From positions 572,501 through 636,500 of the forward strand of contig MCFH01000024.1 of assembly GCA_002104945.1 (NCBI GenBank): a DNA stretch of 64,000 bases, given 5' to 3'. This stretch comes from Piromyces finnis (taxonomy: Eukaryota; Neocallimastigomycota; Neocallimastigomycetes; Neocallimastigales; Neocallimastigaceae). The position numbers and the translations under genes are program-made. Shown one piece after another: positions 39,245 to 51,930 of this stretch. Below the pieces are notes generated by a model that had not been told where the DNA came from, searched no databases, and worked only from the letters and a program-made list of their open reading frames with translations. Position 1 is the first letter of the stretch. Each line of letters opens with the position of its first letter.

Positions 39245-42200
39245 ATGCATGAAAAATTGAAAGTTAATATTCAGAAAAATGGAGTTGAAAATCTTAATAC
39301 CAATAATAATATTAAAAATTTAGAAATAATAAAAGCTTATAAAAATGGTGAACTGAAAAATATAAAGGTTAATAAAAATGAAGTAGCTATTCCTTCTAAA
39401 AATATCAATTTTAAAACATCTATTAATGATAAAAATTATAATATAAATAATAACCAATATAAAAATGAAAAGATTAATACTCATAATCAAAATGAAAATA
39501 GTAATTATCAGTTAATGAAGGAAAATAAAAATAACTATGAATACTCTTATTCAAAAATACACACTTATCATCCAGTTCCTTATCCACATTCATCTATAAT
39601 AAAAAATGACATAGATAATCACCACCACCATCACCACCACCATCATCATCATCAATACCGTCATAATCATCACAGTAATGGAATGAAGAGAATAAACGAA
39701 AAACATAAAAAAACAATTGATTTTATAGATAATTTAAATGCTCAATTTAAGTTTAATATAGAGCCAACAACAGAAAAAGCACCACAAAAAGTTAAAGCAA
39801 ATATGAGAGAAGATATTCAATCAAATGATAAAAGTAATGATACCCTTGAGAATAAAGATTTAAATGAAAAATATCAAAATGATAATATTCAAAAACAACA
39901 ACATCATCATCATTATCATCCATATACATATCAATGCGACTACCTAAATTATTCAATTAGTGATTTAAATACAAAAGAAAATAGACAAAAAAATAAAGAT
40001 ATTTTCGATTTAAGTGATATTAAAGAAATTTTGGAAGCTCAATCCAATAAGTTATTTAAAAAGAATATTTCGTTTTCCATTGAGAATGAGGAACTTCGCT
40101 GTCCAAGTAATAAACCTTATCATCTTAAGCAACGAATGGAAAACCGTCAAAGAAAGAATAATAAAAATTACGAAATCTTAGCTAATACAAATGAATTAAT
40201 GTTAGAAAAAGATTTAAATGAACGTGAAATTCAATTTTATTGTCTACGTGTGATGGAACAAAAGGCTCAACAGAAACACTCAGAAATTATTAAACAACGT
40301 AAAGAAAAAATGTCAAATCATAATCAACATATTAACAATGTCAGACGTCAAAATATTCTTGATCGTAGTAAATGGCGTTGTGAGCGTAGTCAAAAAATGA
40401 ATTGTCGTCAACTAAAAGTTGAACAAAATAGAAGAAAAATAATAAATGGTAAGAAGGCATTATATGCTTCTTTTGTAGATAAAGCAAAAAATGTAGTTAT
40501 GGATTTAAAAAAAAGAGAAAATATGTTAAAACTTAAACGATTAGAGGATTTAAACGAAAAAATGAATGAATCAGAAAAGCGTCGTCAGATATTAATGACA
40601 ACTTCTAAATCAAAAATATTAGATGTTTCTTTTTCTCTTTATCAACAACAGCAGATAGAAAAAATAGCAGCCCTTGATATTCAAAGATGGTGGAGAAAAA
40701 AGTATTTTGGTTCAATATTAAACAAATTTATTGATTTAGATATATCCAGTGATATCGCTAAATCATTATCCTTTGAAAAATTGCATGAAAAGCTTCATTC
40801 ATCAGAAGCCATGGAAATATCTAAAGATTTACTCTACCGTATCTTTAAATCAAGTCCAAAAAAAAATTCAATAGATAATAAAAAACAAGAAAATGATAAT
40901 TCTTCTGAAAAAGATAACAATGACAATCTTTCTACAAAAATATCAAATACTAATACAAAGGAATCTTCAAATAAAAAAACCCAAATAAATATTAAACATT
41001 ATTCAGAAGAAAAAATGTTCCTTTCTGCTTTTATGATATATGGTCATTCAAAAACAGTTATATCTTCCATTGGTGATGTTGAGAAGGTAAAAAAAAATAT
41101 GTTCCTATTATAATATTATTTAATAATTAATAATTTAATTATTAATAATAGTTGTTTCATTTTAATTATTATAAATTAATATTATATTAAATTAATATTA
41201 TTGAATTGAATAATTTATATATCTATTTTTTATTTTATTGTTTATGTGCTATTTAAAGGATTTAATTGAAATTTCTGAAAAAATGATTAAAAGTTTTGAA
41301 AAATTGATTTTTTCATTTAATCAACCATCATTTTACAGTGAACTTAAAAAATTTAATGAAATTTGGGACAAATTTTCCAGAGCATTTGAAATATGGAAAA
41401 AGAAGGATACAGAAGCTTTATTGAATATTTTAATTCAACATTGGATCGAAATGGAAAATTTATGGTTTTCAGTGAAAGATTATGAACAAACAAATATTTG
41501 GCAAAGTAAAATTGTAATTCAACAACGTAATATTAAAAAAAAAATAGAAACATTGGCTGGTCGAAATGGTATTTTAAAGTTGATTCGTACTACACATAAG
41601 GCAAGAGAATCCAAGTTCCCTGGTATTATATTTAAACCAAATGTCATGCCTTCACCTTATCTTTTTCCACTTGATAAAAATAAACAAACAAAAATTAATC
41701 CAAATTCTGTGGTAAACCCTCAAAATATTCCTAAAGAATTTGACGGAACAGCACATCCAAATAATTCAGTAAGTACAAATACTACAATTTCCGAATCTGA
41801 AAGTAAAGACAACAAGAATGAAAAAGAAAATAACGATAATAGTGATAATACTAAGGAAATGAAAGAAGACAACAATATAAATGATAAGGAAAATAAGACA
41901 CGTGATATTGACCAAACTTTTGTGATGAATTTATTAAATGAATATAATCAGCATTTCACTAATTTCCAATTAGCTCATGAAATTATCTTGAATCCAAATT
42001 TCCAATTTCAATATTTAAATGAAGAAGAAGGTAATAATGTTAAGGATGAAAAAGCGTCTAATATAGATTTATCTGAAGATAAATATAATAATATTATTTC
42101 AAAAGTAACAAAAATAGCTCAAAAGGCCTTTTTCAATTTGGTACAAGAATCTTTCGATTCTGGTAATGAAACACAATTTATTCCAGGAATTATTAAAGAT

Positions 42201-43839
42201 ATTAAAGACGTAGGTTAAATGAATATATAAGGAATTATATTTTACTGATAGAATAAAATACTAATTACTAATTTAAAATCTAACAATAATACTTTTATTA
42301 TTATTATTATATTCTTTACTTCTTTTATATAAAATTTTTTTTTAAAAAAAAAAGCGTCTTCTTTATCTTACAAATAAAAATAAAAAAACTTACGATCAGA
42401 TTAATGAGGTTTTAGATGAAAAATTAATTATTCAACAAATTCAACATGGCACCACCGATTTCAATAATATCTTTAAATTTGTTTTAGATACCATGCTTCA
42501 ACTTTGTGCCCCAATTCGAGATCCCATTATTAAAAAAATATATACTATGGAAACTCCAGTACAAAAAATCAAAGCAATACTAAATCAATTGGATAACATG
42601 AAAATTGATTTAGCCAATTATAATATTAAAAAGTTTAGACCCATTTTGAAAAATTTTGCTGTAGAATATGAACGTAAAAAGTTTAAAGAAGCAATTAAAA
42701 GTAATCTTATTGATTTACAGTACACAGAAAGATGGCTTACTCAATCTATTGTAAGGTTAATTAAAAAACAAAGTAATATTAAACTCACTAAAGAATTAAA
42801 AAAAAAAAAAAAAGAAAATCAAACTAGATATATTGATATTTATAATGACGCATTCTCGTCTCTCCTCTTTAAACGGGAAATTGTAAATAATGATAAAACT
42901 CTTGTAGAACTTGGAAATACAAAATTACCTAATAATAATAATAACTCAGAAAGTAATAATTGTATAGATAATAATAAATCCAAATACTCTAGTAATTCTA
43001 CTAATAAAATGTCAAATGTAGGTTCTGAAGATGGTAGATGTTCGCCTAGTAAAATGAATAAGAAAAACAATAATAGTAAGGATGATGAAATTATATTACC
43101 TGAAACTTTGATGTTTGATTTTAATCGTGTATTGGAATATCAAAAAGATCTTCGTGATATTGCAATTGTTTCTTCTATTATTATATTATGCCAATCAATT
43201 GTTCCTTATCTTCACGGTAAAGAATTTATTGTTAATAATTTGTACAGTGAGCTCTTGGATTACATTGAAAATAATATTCCTAAACAGAAACAAAAACAAT
43301 CTGAAAATAAAGAGAGTAGTGATGATGATCGTACTACCTTCGTCAATAATGATAATAAAAGCGAAACTAATGTAGAAGAAGGAAAGAAAAAGAATAAAAT
43401 GGATAAAGAATCTAAACTTAGTTCAATAATGGCTGATTTTTCCAAATATATTGTTACCAAGATAGAAACTGTAATTCTTGATTCGGTTATAAATTATAAT
43501 AACGTCATAACAAATTATGTAAAATTAGAACCTAAAATTCTTAGTGCGAATGAAAAAGTGTTATTGAAAAAGATGATTGTCAATATCTTAATGTTAAATA
43601 ACAATATGTATAATGTTATTAGTAGACAAATTATGAGTCTCTTTCTTCATTATTTGAAAACAGGAATATTTAAAACGGAAACTCTGGATCGTTTTTGTCT
43701 TCAATATTCAAAAGATAGATTAGAGAAAATATTTATAAAAATAAAATTTTTTACAGAATATAATAGAGATGTTTATAGTGAATATTATGATAATATCATT
43801 TCTAAACTATTAATTATTTATAAATTTTATCCATCCTAA
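39245..43839 (+). CDS. TCP11 (T-complex protein 11)-family protein, 1425 aa
   Basis: Three exons, 39245-41086, 41259-42209 and 42355-43839, all phase 0. Residues 1-250 are Asn/Lys/His-rich, with a poly-His tract near 39620-39655. Residues about 330-480 form a charged helical region (REIQFYCLRVMEQKAQQK, DRSKWRCERSQKMNCRQ), followed by an IQ-like motif (AALDIQRWWRKKYFG, about residue 476). From about residue 850 the TCP11 domain begins (FQLAHEIILNPNFQF). It continues in exon 3 with the most diagnostic blocks, LCAPIRDPIIKKI and LDNMKIDLANYNIKKFRP, then AVEYERKKF. Fungal members include yeast SOK1, a suppressor linked to cAMP/protein kinase A signalling. Animal members act in sperm and cell morphology. 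The precise function here is unknown. Asn/Ser/Asp insertions (for example 42925-43085) lengthen loops inside the domain. An IQ motif suggests calmodulin binding, an inference only. Confidence 0.85.
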
Positions 43840-44454
43840 TTACAAAATATTAAAATTAGGGAGAAAATAAATATTAAATTTAAAGAAATATTTTTATATT
43901 TCTTTTTAAAAAATATTATAATGAAAATTATATATTTATAATTTCTAACAGTTTTTTTTTTTTAATACAATAATAATTATGTTGTTTTGAATTTATCTAT
44001 TAAATATTATATTAAAATATTAAATGTAAATATAAAGGCATTGTAAAATAAAATAAATTGATTTTTTAACATTAATTAAAATAATAAATATTTCTTTTTT
44101 TTTTTTTTTTTTTTTATTTTTTTTTCATATTTGTTATTTTATTTTTATTGTACATTATGACAAATAAGACAAATATACATTTTTTTATATAATATTCATT
44201 ATTTTTCTTTTTAAATTTAAATAATAATAATAGCTGTTTAAAATATTAAAATATTATATAATAGTAACTATTTTATTATTATTAAAAAAAAAAAAAAGAA
44301 ATGATAATTTTACTTATAACCAAGATAGTTAAATGTTATAAATATATAATAAAAATTAAACTTTTTATTATATATATTTTAATAAATTATAAGTAAAATA
44401 TTGAATTATTAAATAGTAAATAAAAATTATATGAAAATTAAAAAAGTTTAGAAA
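43840..44454. other. Convergent intergenic region
   Basis: About 610 bp between the TCP11-like gene (+) and the unknown gene (-). It holds a T run at 44095-44116 and an A run at 44284-44297. No gene was seen. Confidence 0.6.
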
Positions 44455-47400
44455 CTATTTTTCATTATCACTATGATCAGAATTTAATCTTTGCATATAT
44501 CTAATGTGATGAAAAGAAGATGATACTGATGTGGAACTAGTAGAAGGCGAAACAGGAACTCTATGGGATATAGAAGTTGAAGAAGACGAAGAAACATCTA
44601 CAGACATAGGATCTAAATTATAATTAGATTCCATATTATTTTCAGTGATAGTATCCGGCGGTGATGTTATTTTATCTTTTTGAATATCTTCCATGGGATC
44701 TATATTCATTTTATCATGATTTTCAGATGAATGATTTTCATTTGTAACTGAGGAAGAAGAATATGATGTTTCATCCTGGTTTTTATTTTCTGAATTTGCT
44801 ATTCTTTTTTTAATTTCATTTAATTGAATTGCTTTTTTTTTTTAAAAAAAAAATATATATATAATTTTAAAGTAATGAATAATTAATAAAATATATATTT
44901 TATTTTTTTTTTTTTTTATTTATTTAAAAAATTTATTTTATATATATTATATAATATAATAGTATTCCTACCTGCTGAATTTAATTGATAATCCGCTAAT
45001 AAAATTTTATAATGGGTCAAGGTTAAATTTGCTTTGTAAAGTTTCACAAGTTTACTCAATAATTCTTGTGACTTAATCTTATTTTCTTTTATTTTATTAA
45101 TAGTATCCTCTTTTTCTTTTAATTTTTTTTCATATAATAATTTAAGTTGTTCATTGTCAATATTACTCTCTTTTTTTCCTTTCTCATTCATTGATTCATC
45201 CTCATCAATAACAATCTCTTCTGGAATCTCTTCATCAATAATATCTTCTTCCGTTCCATTTTTCCCTTTATTTTTATTACTGAAATCTTCTCTATTGTTG
45301 TCATTCGCTTGAATGTATTCAACCTCGACTTCTTCTTCTATAATCTCTTCTTCCCCTTCTTCTCCAATCATATGATAATTATCATAATCAGTATCATGAT
45401 ATGAAATTTCTTCTTCAATATCATCATCTTTTTCTTTATCATTATTATTATTACTATTTTCATCTTCTTCATCATCATCATCTTCTTCATTATCAATTCT
45501 AATGATTTCTTCATCTTCACTATTTATAATATCTTCTCCTTGATAATCTCTGTAATCAGAATTAATAGATGATACTGATGTAGATGCATACGAATTCGAG
45601 GAACAACTCTCAAAATCATTAGAATATGAAGTTTTTATGATATAATTTTCATCATTATCATTCAAGGCTTCATGCCCTGCAACTTCATATAGTGATCCTG
45701 TTTCATATAATTCATTATCTTTTTTTTCATGATCTACCACCATCATTTCATTATCTGATCTGAATTGGTCATTTTCTACTTGCATGGAGGATTTTTGATC
45801 AGATGAAGTTGGTGAAATATTAGTCACGGAATCAAAATATTCATATTGACTACTGGAAGATGAAGAAGAAGAAACAGCTTTTTCCTCATCAGAAGTAATT
45901 ATATCTTCTTTATCAGTGTTATTAGGAACATTAGTTTGCATTGATGGGTTTAATCCGTTTAATTTCGAAGCCTTAGCTGTAACAATTGCTAAATCTTGTT
46001 TTAAAAAATTGATAAATTCTTTGGTAAACTCCTTAAAAAAGTCTTCATTCCATTCTAATACAATATCTAAATATTTAATTAACTCAGTAACGCTCGATCG
46101 AGTCCAATCAATAGTAAAACATTTTATGAAAAGTGATGAACACAATACAGATTCTTCAACTATTATACTAGCTAATAATATATAAATATTTGATTTATTC
46201 CAAAAATTAGCTAAATCTTCATCATTTTTTTTCTCTGTTGTCTCATTATCAACATGATTATCATTTGTTGATGTTTCATTGATAGTAGAATCAACTTGAC
46301 TTGGAATTTCACTAGTATTTGTATTTGTATCATTTGTAGAGGCAATAGTTGATTCAGCTGTGGATGATTGAACATTTTCAGTCTTATTATTACTATCTTT
46401 GTCACTTGTATCTAATGTTTAATTCATATAAATTATAATACAATAAATAATAATAAATTATTTTAATTATTAGTTACAAAATTGATTCTTTTTTTTTTCA
46501 TTATAATATTTTCAAGAATAGTATTACTTTTGAAATTTGGCCATTCTTGAATGAAATGTTTTAAAGCTAATGCAGTTAAATCAGGAGACCAATCTCTAAA
46601 TATATATTTAAAAAGTTTTGATATACTTTGAATACTCCATCCATATGTTAACCACAATAGCCCATTAACTAACTATGTAATATAAGGTTTATGAATATTT
46701 TTTGCATAATTATTAAGTCAATAGTATAATAAATTATTTATTAATATAAAGATTAAAATATATTATTAATATAAATAAAATCTATAATTATTATAATAAT
46801 GTAATATCTTTGAATTCCTAATATTACTACTTACATTGCAAATTTTATATTCTTTAATTAAAGGAATTAAATGTCTAGCGATACATTTTTTATTTTTCTC
46901 ATCTTTAACGTATTCATAAAACTTTGCTGAATAAAGTTTATCCTTTTGATAGCATAATTAAATTTATATATATAATATTAGAACATTAATATAGATTATA
47001 AAATATTTTAATTCTATGACTATTATATAATAAATCATTTTTTTTTTATATTTATTAATATTATTAAAAATATATACCATAGCTCTCATGGTAAAATCAG
47101 CATCAAAATATGAATACTTTTTAGTCCAATCTTTCTTAGGAATTTGTAACGATTTATTTTTAGCGTTATTTTTTATTTGTTGAATATTATTAAGAAAGGT
47201 GGAAGATGAAAAAGTATTTTTGGAATCAATCGATTTAGTATCATAATAATTTTCATTATCTTCTTCTTTTTCATTAATACTATTACTGATATTACTATTA
47301 TTGTCATTGTCATTTGATATATTCATTTCTTTATCATCATTAATATTAAATGGTTTATTGTTTTCATGATTTGGGGAAAGAGATGATGATGCCTCAGAAG

Positions 47401-48609
47401 AATTTGATTCCAATGAACAATTACTATTATTTTTTGATTCATCTTTTACAAAACCTTTATTTAACGGTTTGGTTTGACTTTAAATAAATAATATTTCATG
47501 CCCCCCAAAAGTTCAATGATATTTTTAATAATATCAGTTTAAATGTATATAATAATAATAATATTTATATATATAAGATTTAAAAAGGAAAATGACTAAA
47601 AATTATAAATTTATTAATAATAATATATATAAAAAAAAAAGAATATTATACCATGAATTTAATGAGATATCTGAACTACTGGTACTTGTAGGACTACTTT
47701 CTTCACTATTAATAGGTTGTAATAATAATGTAGCAGAAGATGATCGATAAATTGTTTGAGAATTTTGTCTACTTACTGATATTCTATTTGGTGTACCATT
47801 ATCAGCAGCTGTTAATATTACAAATGATTTTAATATAATAAAAAAAATGATATAAAATATTAAATAACTAATTTATTTATTTCCAATTTTCAATAGAATA
47901 TTTAAAATATTTTTTTAAAAAAAAAAAATTACATCGATTAATAGATTGGTTAATTGCTTCATGAATATTTTGTGTGGAAAGAGTATTAGTAAGATTTTGA
48001 GAAGATAATGATGCTGCTAATGTAACTTGTTCAGGAATATTAGTTGTGTTGGTAATATTAGTTTGATTAGATAAAGCACTAATGATATTTTCTGCATTAT
48101 TATTTGTTCTATACACCGGATTATGAAATGACTGTGGAATATATTGTTTTCTGAAAACTTCTTCTGGTATATATTTTTCTTCCTCTTCTATACTATTTTC
48201 ATCATCATTTATATTTATTGAAGTGGTATAAAATATTTCTTTATCATTTTTTTCTTTATTTTACATTGAGGTTGCCATTTCAATTTAACAATATAATGAA
48301 TATTTATTATTGTGAAAAAAAAAAATTTTTTTTATTTCATTGATTCATTAATACATAAAATATCAAAAAGAAAATAAAAAAAAGTTTTAAAATATTTTAT
48401 CTAATATAATATATATTAATATATAATTCATATATAATATTATTTTCGTTTCTTTTTTTGTTTTTTGTTTTTTGTTTTTTACCTGATATATTATCAATTT
48501 CTGTTAAAATATCTTTCGATGTCTTTTGAAATAATTCATAAGATAAATTTAATTTATCTTTATTTAATTTACTTGCAACTCTTTCAATACTAACTCTTTC
48601 AAACTTCAT
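44455..48609 (-). CDS. Unrecognised acidic Ser/Asp/Glu-rich protein, 1031 aa, eight exons
   Basis: Exons 5' to 3': 48609-48483, 48253-47933, 47808-47652, 47477-47078, 46942-46835, 46672-46478, 46382-44972, 44831-44455; the sum is 3096 nt with an open frame. I do not recognise a family. The most structured part is residues about 310-430: FDADFTMRAMVDKLYSAKF, CIARHLIPLIKEYKICN, LVNGLLWLTYGWSIQSISKL and SPDLTALALKHFIQEWPNF. It reads like an all-helical domain. A second helical block follows at about 490-590 (LCSSLFIKCFTIDW, EFTKEFINFLKQDLA). Between about 600 and 830 it is acidic and Ser-rich (DDDDEEDE, EEEIIEEEVEVEY). Then comes a coiled-coil-like stretch (KLKEKEDTINKIKENK) and a Ser-rich tail. 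No signal peptide or membrane segment was seen. The weakest junction is exon 6 to 7: the phase-0 acceptor at 46383-46384 was chosen because an upstream ATTAG acceptor would break the frame. Confidence 0.7.
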
Positions 48610-50008
48610 GATAATTTTTTTAGTTTAAAGCTTATTTTAATATTTTTCAAAAAGCAACAAATAATTTAAAAATATTCAATTATTTTAGTTTTTCTAAAAG
48701 AATATCGATAATTATATTTATGTTTATTTGGATGAAGATATAATATCCTTTTTCATAAAAAAAAAAAAAAAAAGTTTTCCAAAATTGATACTGATATTAT
48801 TATATATTGAATGATAGTAATAGTTATATTGAGTTTTTATTTAATTATTTTCATAAAAGAAAAAGTTATTAGGATAGTAATTAAATCCAAAATAAAAATA
48901 AATCCATTAAATTTTATTTATTTATTAAATGATATTATATTAAAAAAAAAAAAAAAAAAAAAATATTAATAATAAAATAAAATCTTTGGTTTTATTTATG
49001 TTATTATTAGATTTAACTATTTTTATATAAAAAAAAATGTGTATTTTTATTAATGAATGACTATTTATTTCATTTATTTATTTATTAAATGTATAATCCA
49101 AAAAAAAAAAAATATCTTATTAATATCAATATTCATATTAAATACATTTCTAAATATTAATTAATTATATAATTTGAAATAAAAATTAATATTATAATTA
49201 ATAAAAATTATTTTTATAAAAAAAAAAAAGAAAAAGAAAAAGAAAAAAAAATGCTCAATGGACGACATCAGATTATTATTTAATTATTTGAGATAAATTT
49301 TATATTATAATAAAAAATAGATATATAATCCATAATATGAAATAGAAATATGTAATTCATATTTTAATATTATTATTTTTAGATTGAATGATTTTTAAAT
49401 AAAAATAAATATTATAAAGAATTATCTTAAAATATATTATCCACAATTTTCTTTTTTCATTTTTTTATATATATATATATAAAATAATATTTAATAATAT
49501 ATGTATATGTATTATATTACCTAAAATAATTGAAAGTTAATTATCTTTTAAAATTAATTATAAAAAAAGTTTGATATTATTATTATTATTATTATTATTA
49601 CTATTTAATTATTAAAAAGTTTAGGTGAAATTCATTTTCTATATTTAAACTAATGAAAATAAAATTATTAATATTACTATTATTAAAATTATAATAGAAA
49701 TTAAATAGATTTAAAACTTTACTGGTTACCAAAAACTTTAAACCTATTTTTTGGATTTGTATTATAAATTTTAAATACTATATAAATAATTATTATTTTC
49801 TTGTGAAAGAATTTAAAGATATAGTTTATATTAAAAACTTTTTGCCATTTGTAAAAGGTAATTTGTTAATTAAGCTTTGGTTTATTTAATAAAAAATATT
49901 TAATTTATTTAAATATAATAAAAGATAATGAAGAAAAAAAAAAAAAAAAAAAAAAAAAAAAAGCAGATATTGAAATACATTTAAAATTGTTAATAAAAAT
50001 CGACTTTA

Positions 50009-50050
<42 letters not shown>

Positions 50051-50461
50051 CATAATTTGATTTTTTTTTTTTTAATACATATTTTTACTTTTTATATGTT
50101 ATAACATTAATAAAAAGATAATATAAACGACAATTTGATTTTTAGTGATATTATTTAATCAACGAAAACTAATCACTATTATAATAACTAAAAAGTAAAA
50201 AAGAAATATATCTTTTTTCTTCAAAGATAGGTAAATTTTTTTTTTTTTTTTTTTTTTTTTTTCTATTCTTTTATTTTTTTTAATACATATTTTTTACTAT
50301 TCAGCATACTACAAAAAAAAATTATTAATGAATATCAATTTAAATCACTATATCATATATAGTGTTTAAAAAAGAAAAAAGAAATAAATTGTTTGGATAA
50401 AAATATTAATATATCTAAACTATAAACTATATTACTTTTATATAGAGTATTAAAAAATTTT
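48610..50461. other. Intergenic region
   Basis: Between the start of the unknown gene (-) and the 3' end of the mucin-like gene (-). It has many homopolymers (A run at 49934-49963, T run at 50237-50262) and ATT microsatellites (49580-49601, 50012-50050). Presumably it contains the promoter of the gene starting at 48609. No gene was seen. Confidence 0.55.
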
Positions 50462-51930
50462 TTACATAAATTTATTTAATTGATTACGGTAATTAGCATA
50501 TCTTGAAGTTGATTTTTCTTCTTCATTATCTCTATTTCTGAATTGATCACGGAATCTATATTTATTTGTTTCAGAATCACTATTTGAAGCGCCATTATTT
50601 TCAGAATAAACATCAACTGGATTTTCATTATTATAATTAAATTGCTTTGGATTATTGATTGAAGAATCTTGATATGATGAATCATAATAAGGAGCATTAT
50701 TTCTATTATATTGATCTGGAACACCCTGTTGAGTTTGTTCTGGATTAAGTTGTCCATAAGCAGCATAAATTTGATCAGTAGTATCATATGATCTTCTACT
50801 ACTATTAACAATATTATCAGTACTACTATTATAATAAGAATCTTGAGGTTGTATTTGTTGGTAGGAGAGATCATTTTGATAATTGTTAGTTTGTTGATAA
50901 GCTTCCATTGGTAGTGGATAGTTATTATCTACAACTGGGGAAGAATATGGATATATTGGACCTGAATTATCACCACCTGTATTATTGTAATCAGTATTAA
51001 AATCTATATCCAAAGTTGAATTTCTCTTATGTCTATAAACTAAAAATCCTGCTCCGGCAAGAACAACTAAACCTGCTGCACATGAGCAAATAATAATAAC
51101 TTTATTAAATTATAAAAATATTATAACAATTAATAATTATAAATTTAATTCATACTTTTAACAAATTTACTTTAAAAACTATAATTATATTTACTTATTT
51201 TGTTTGAACCAGATGATGGTTTTTCATTATTTTGATTTTTACTATTATTATTTTGATTATTTTGATTATTATTAGCCTTATCAACATTGGGATTTTCAGT
51301 GTATCCATTAGCAAAATTTTGATTTTGAGTTGGATTTCCTGGTATTGGATTAACTTGGGACATGTTATTTGAGTTATTAGAAGAAACTGCATTATTTGAA
51401 TTAACTGAACCTACATTATTTGAACCTACATTATTTGAACCTGGATTATTTGAACCTACATTATTTGAACCTGGATTATTTGAACCTGGGTTGTTTGGAC
51501 TTGGATTATTTGAACCTGGGTTGTTTGGACTTGGATTATTTGAACCTGGGTTGTTTGGTCTTGGATTATTTGAACCTGGGTTGTTTGAACCTGGATTATT
51601 TGGATTTGGTTTACTTGGATTTGTATTAGATTGTGGTGGTGAGGTTGGTTGTCTAGTTGGTTGTGCAATTGGTTGTGTGGTTGGCTGTACAATTGGCTGT
51701 GCAGTTGGTTGTACAGTTGGTTGAATAGTTGGTTGTACAGTTGGTTGTACAACTACTGAAGTTTGAACACTTTCAGTAGGTTTTTCAGTTGGTGATGAAG
51801 GTTCAGTTGGAGCTGAATCAACAGTTGGAGCTGAGCTATCATCTTCTTGTCTTTTGTCAAGGTGAGCTGACAAAACAGAACAAATTAATAAGGAAAATAA
51901 AAATATGTAAAGAAATTTTCTTGTATTCAT
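50462..51930 (-). CDS. Mucin-like single-pass membrane protein, 457 aa
   Basis: Two exons, 51930-51195 and 51099-50462 (A|GTAAAT...AATAAAG|TT). I chose the ATG at 51930 over the in-frame one at 51960 because it puts a classic signal peptide at the N terminus (MNTRKFLYIFLFSLLICSVLSA). A dibasic site, HLDKR|Q, just after it suggests Kex2-type processing. The ectodomain is Ser/Thr/Pro-rich (VQPTVQPTIQPT repeats), then a tandem SNNPG/PNNPG array (about 51408-51600), then Asn/Gln-rich sequence. A single membrane segment lies just after the exon junction, about residues 245-267 (IIICSCAAGLVVLAGAGFLV), with a positive YRHKR stop-transfer. The cytosolic tail of about 190 residues is Tyr/Asn/Gln-rich. 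The architecture recalls cell-wall stress sensors or mucins such as Wsc, Mid2 or Msb2, but no WSC domain is present. The repeated region is probably O-glycosylated. Function is inferred only from layout. Confidence 0.78.
51408..51600 (-). repeat. Coding tandem repeat SNNPG/PNNPG
   Basis: About a dozen copies of a 15-base unit (plus-strand reading GAACCTGGATTATTT and variants) encoding Gly-Ser-Asn-Asn-Pro or Arg/Ser-Pro-Asn-Asn-Pro-Gly, with Val-Gly variants at the C-terminal end. It makes an extended Pro/Asn stalk in the ectodomain of the mucin-like protein. Confidence 0.9.

Noticed and set aside
51362-51752. Overlapping frames on both strands across the SNNPG repeat
   Set aside because: Shadows of the mucin-like gene's tandem repeat; only the minus frame with signal peptide and membrane helix makes sense.
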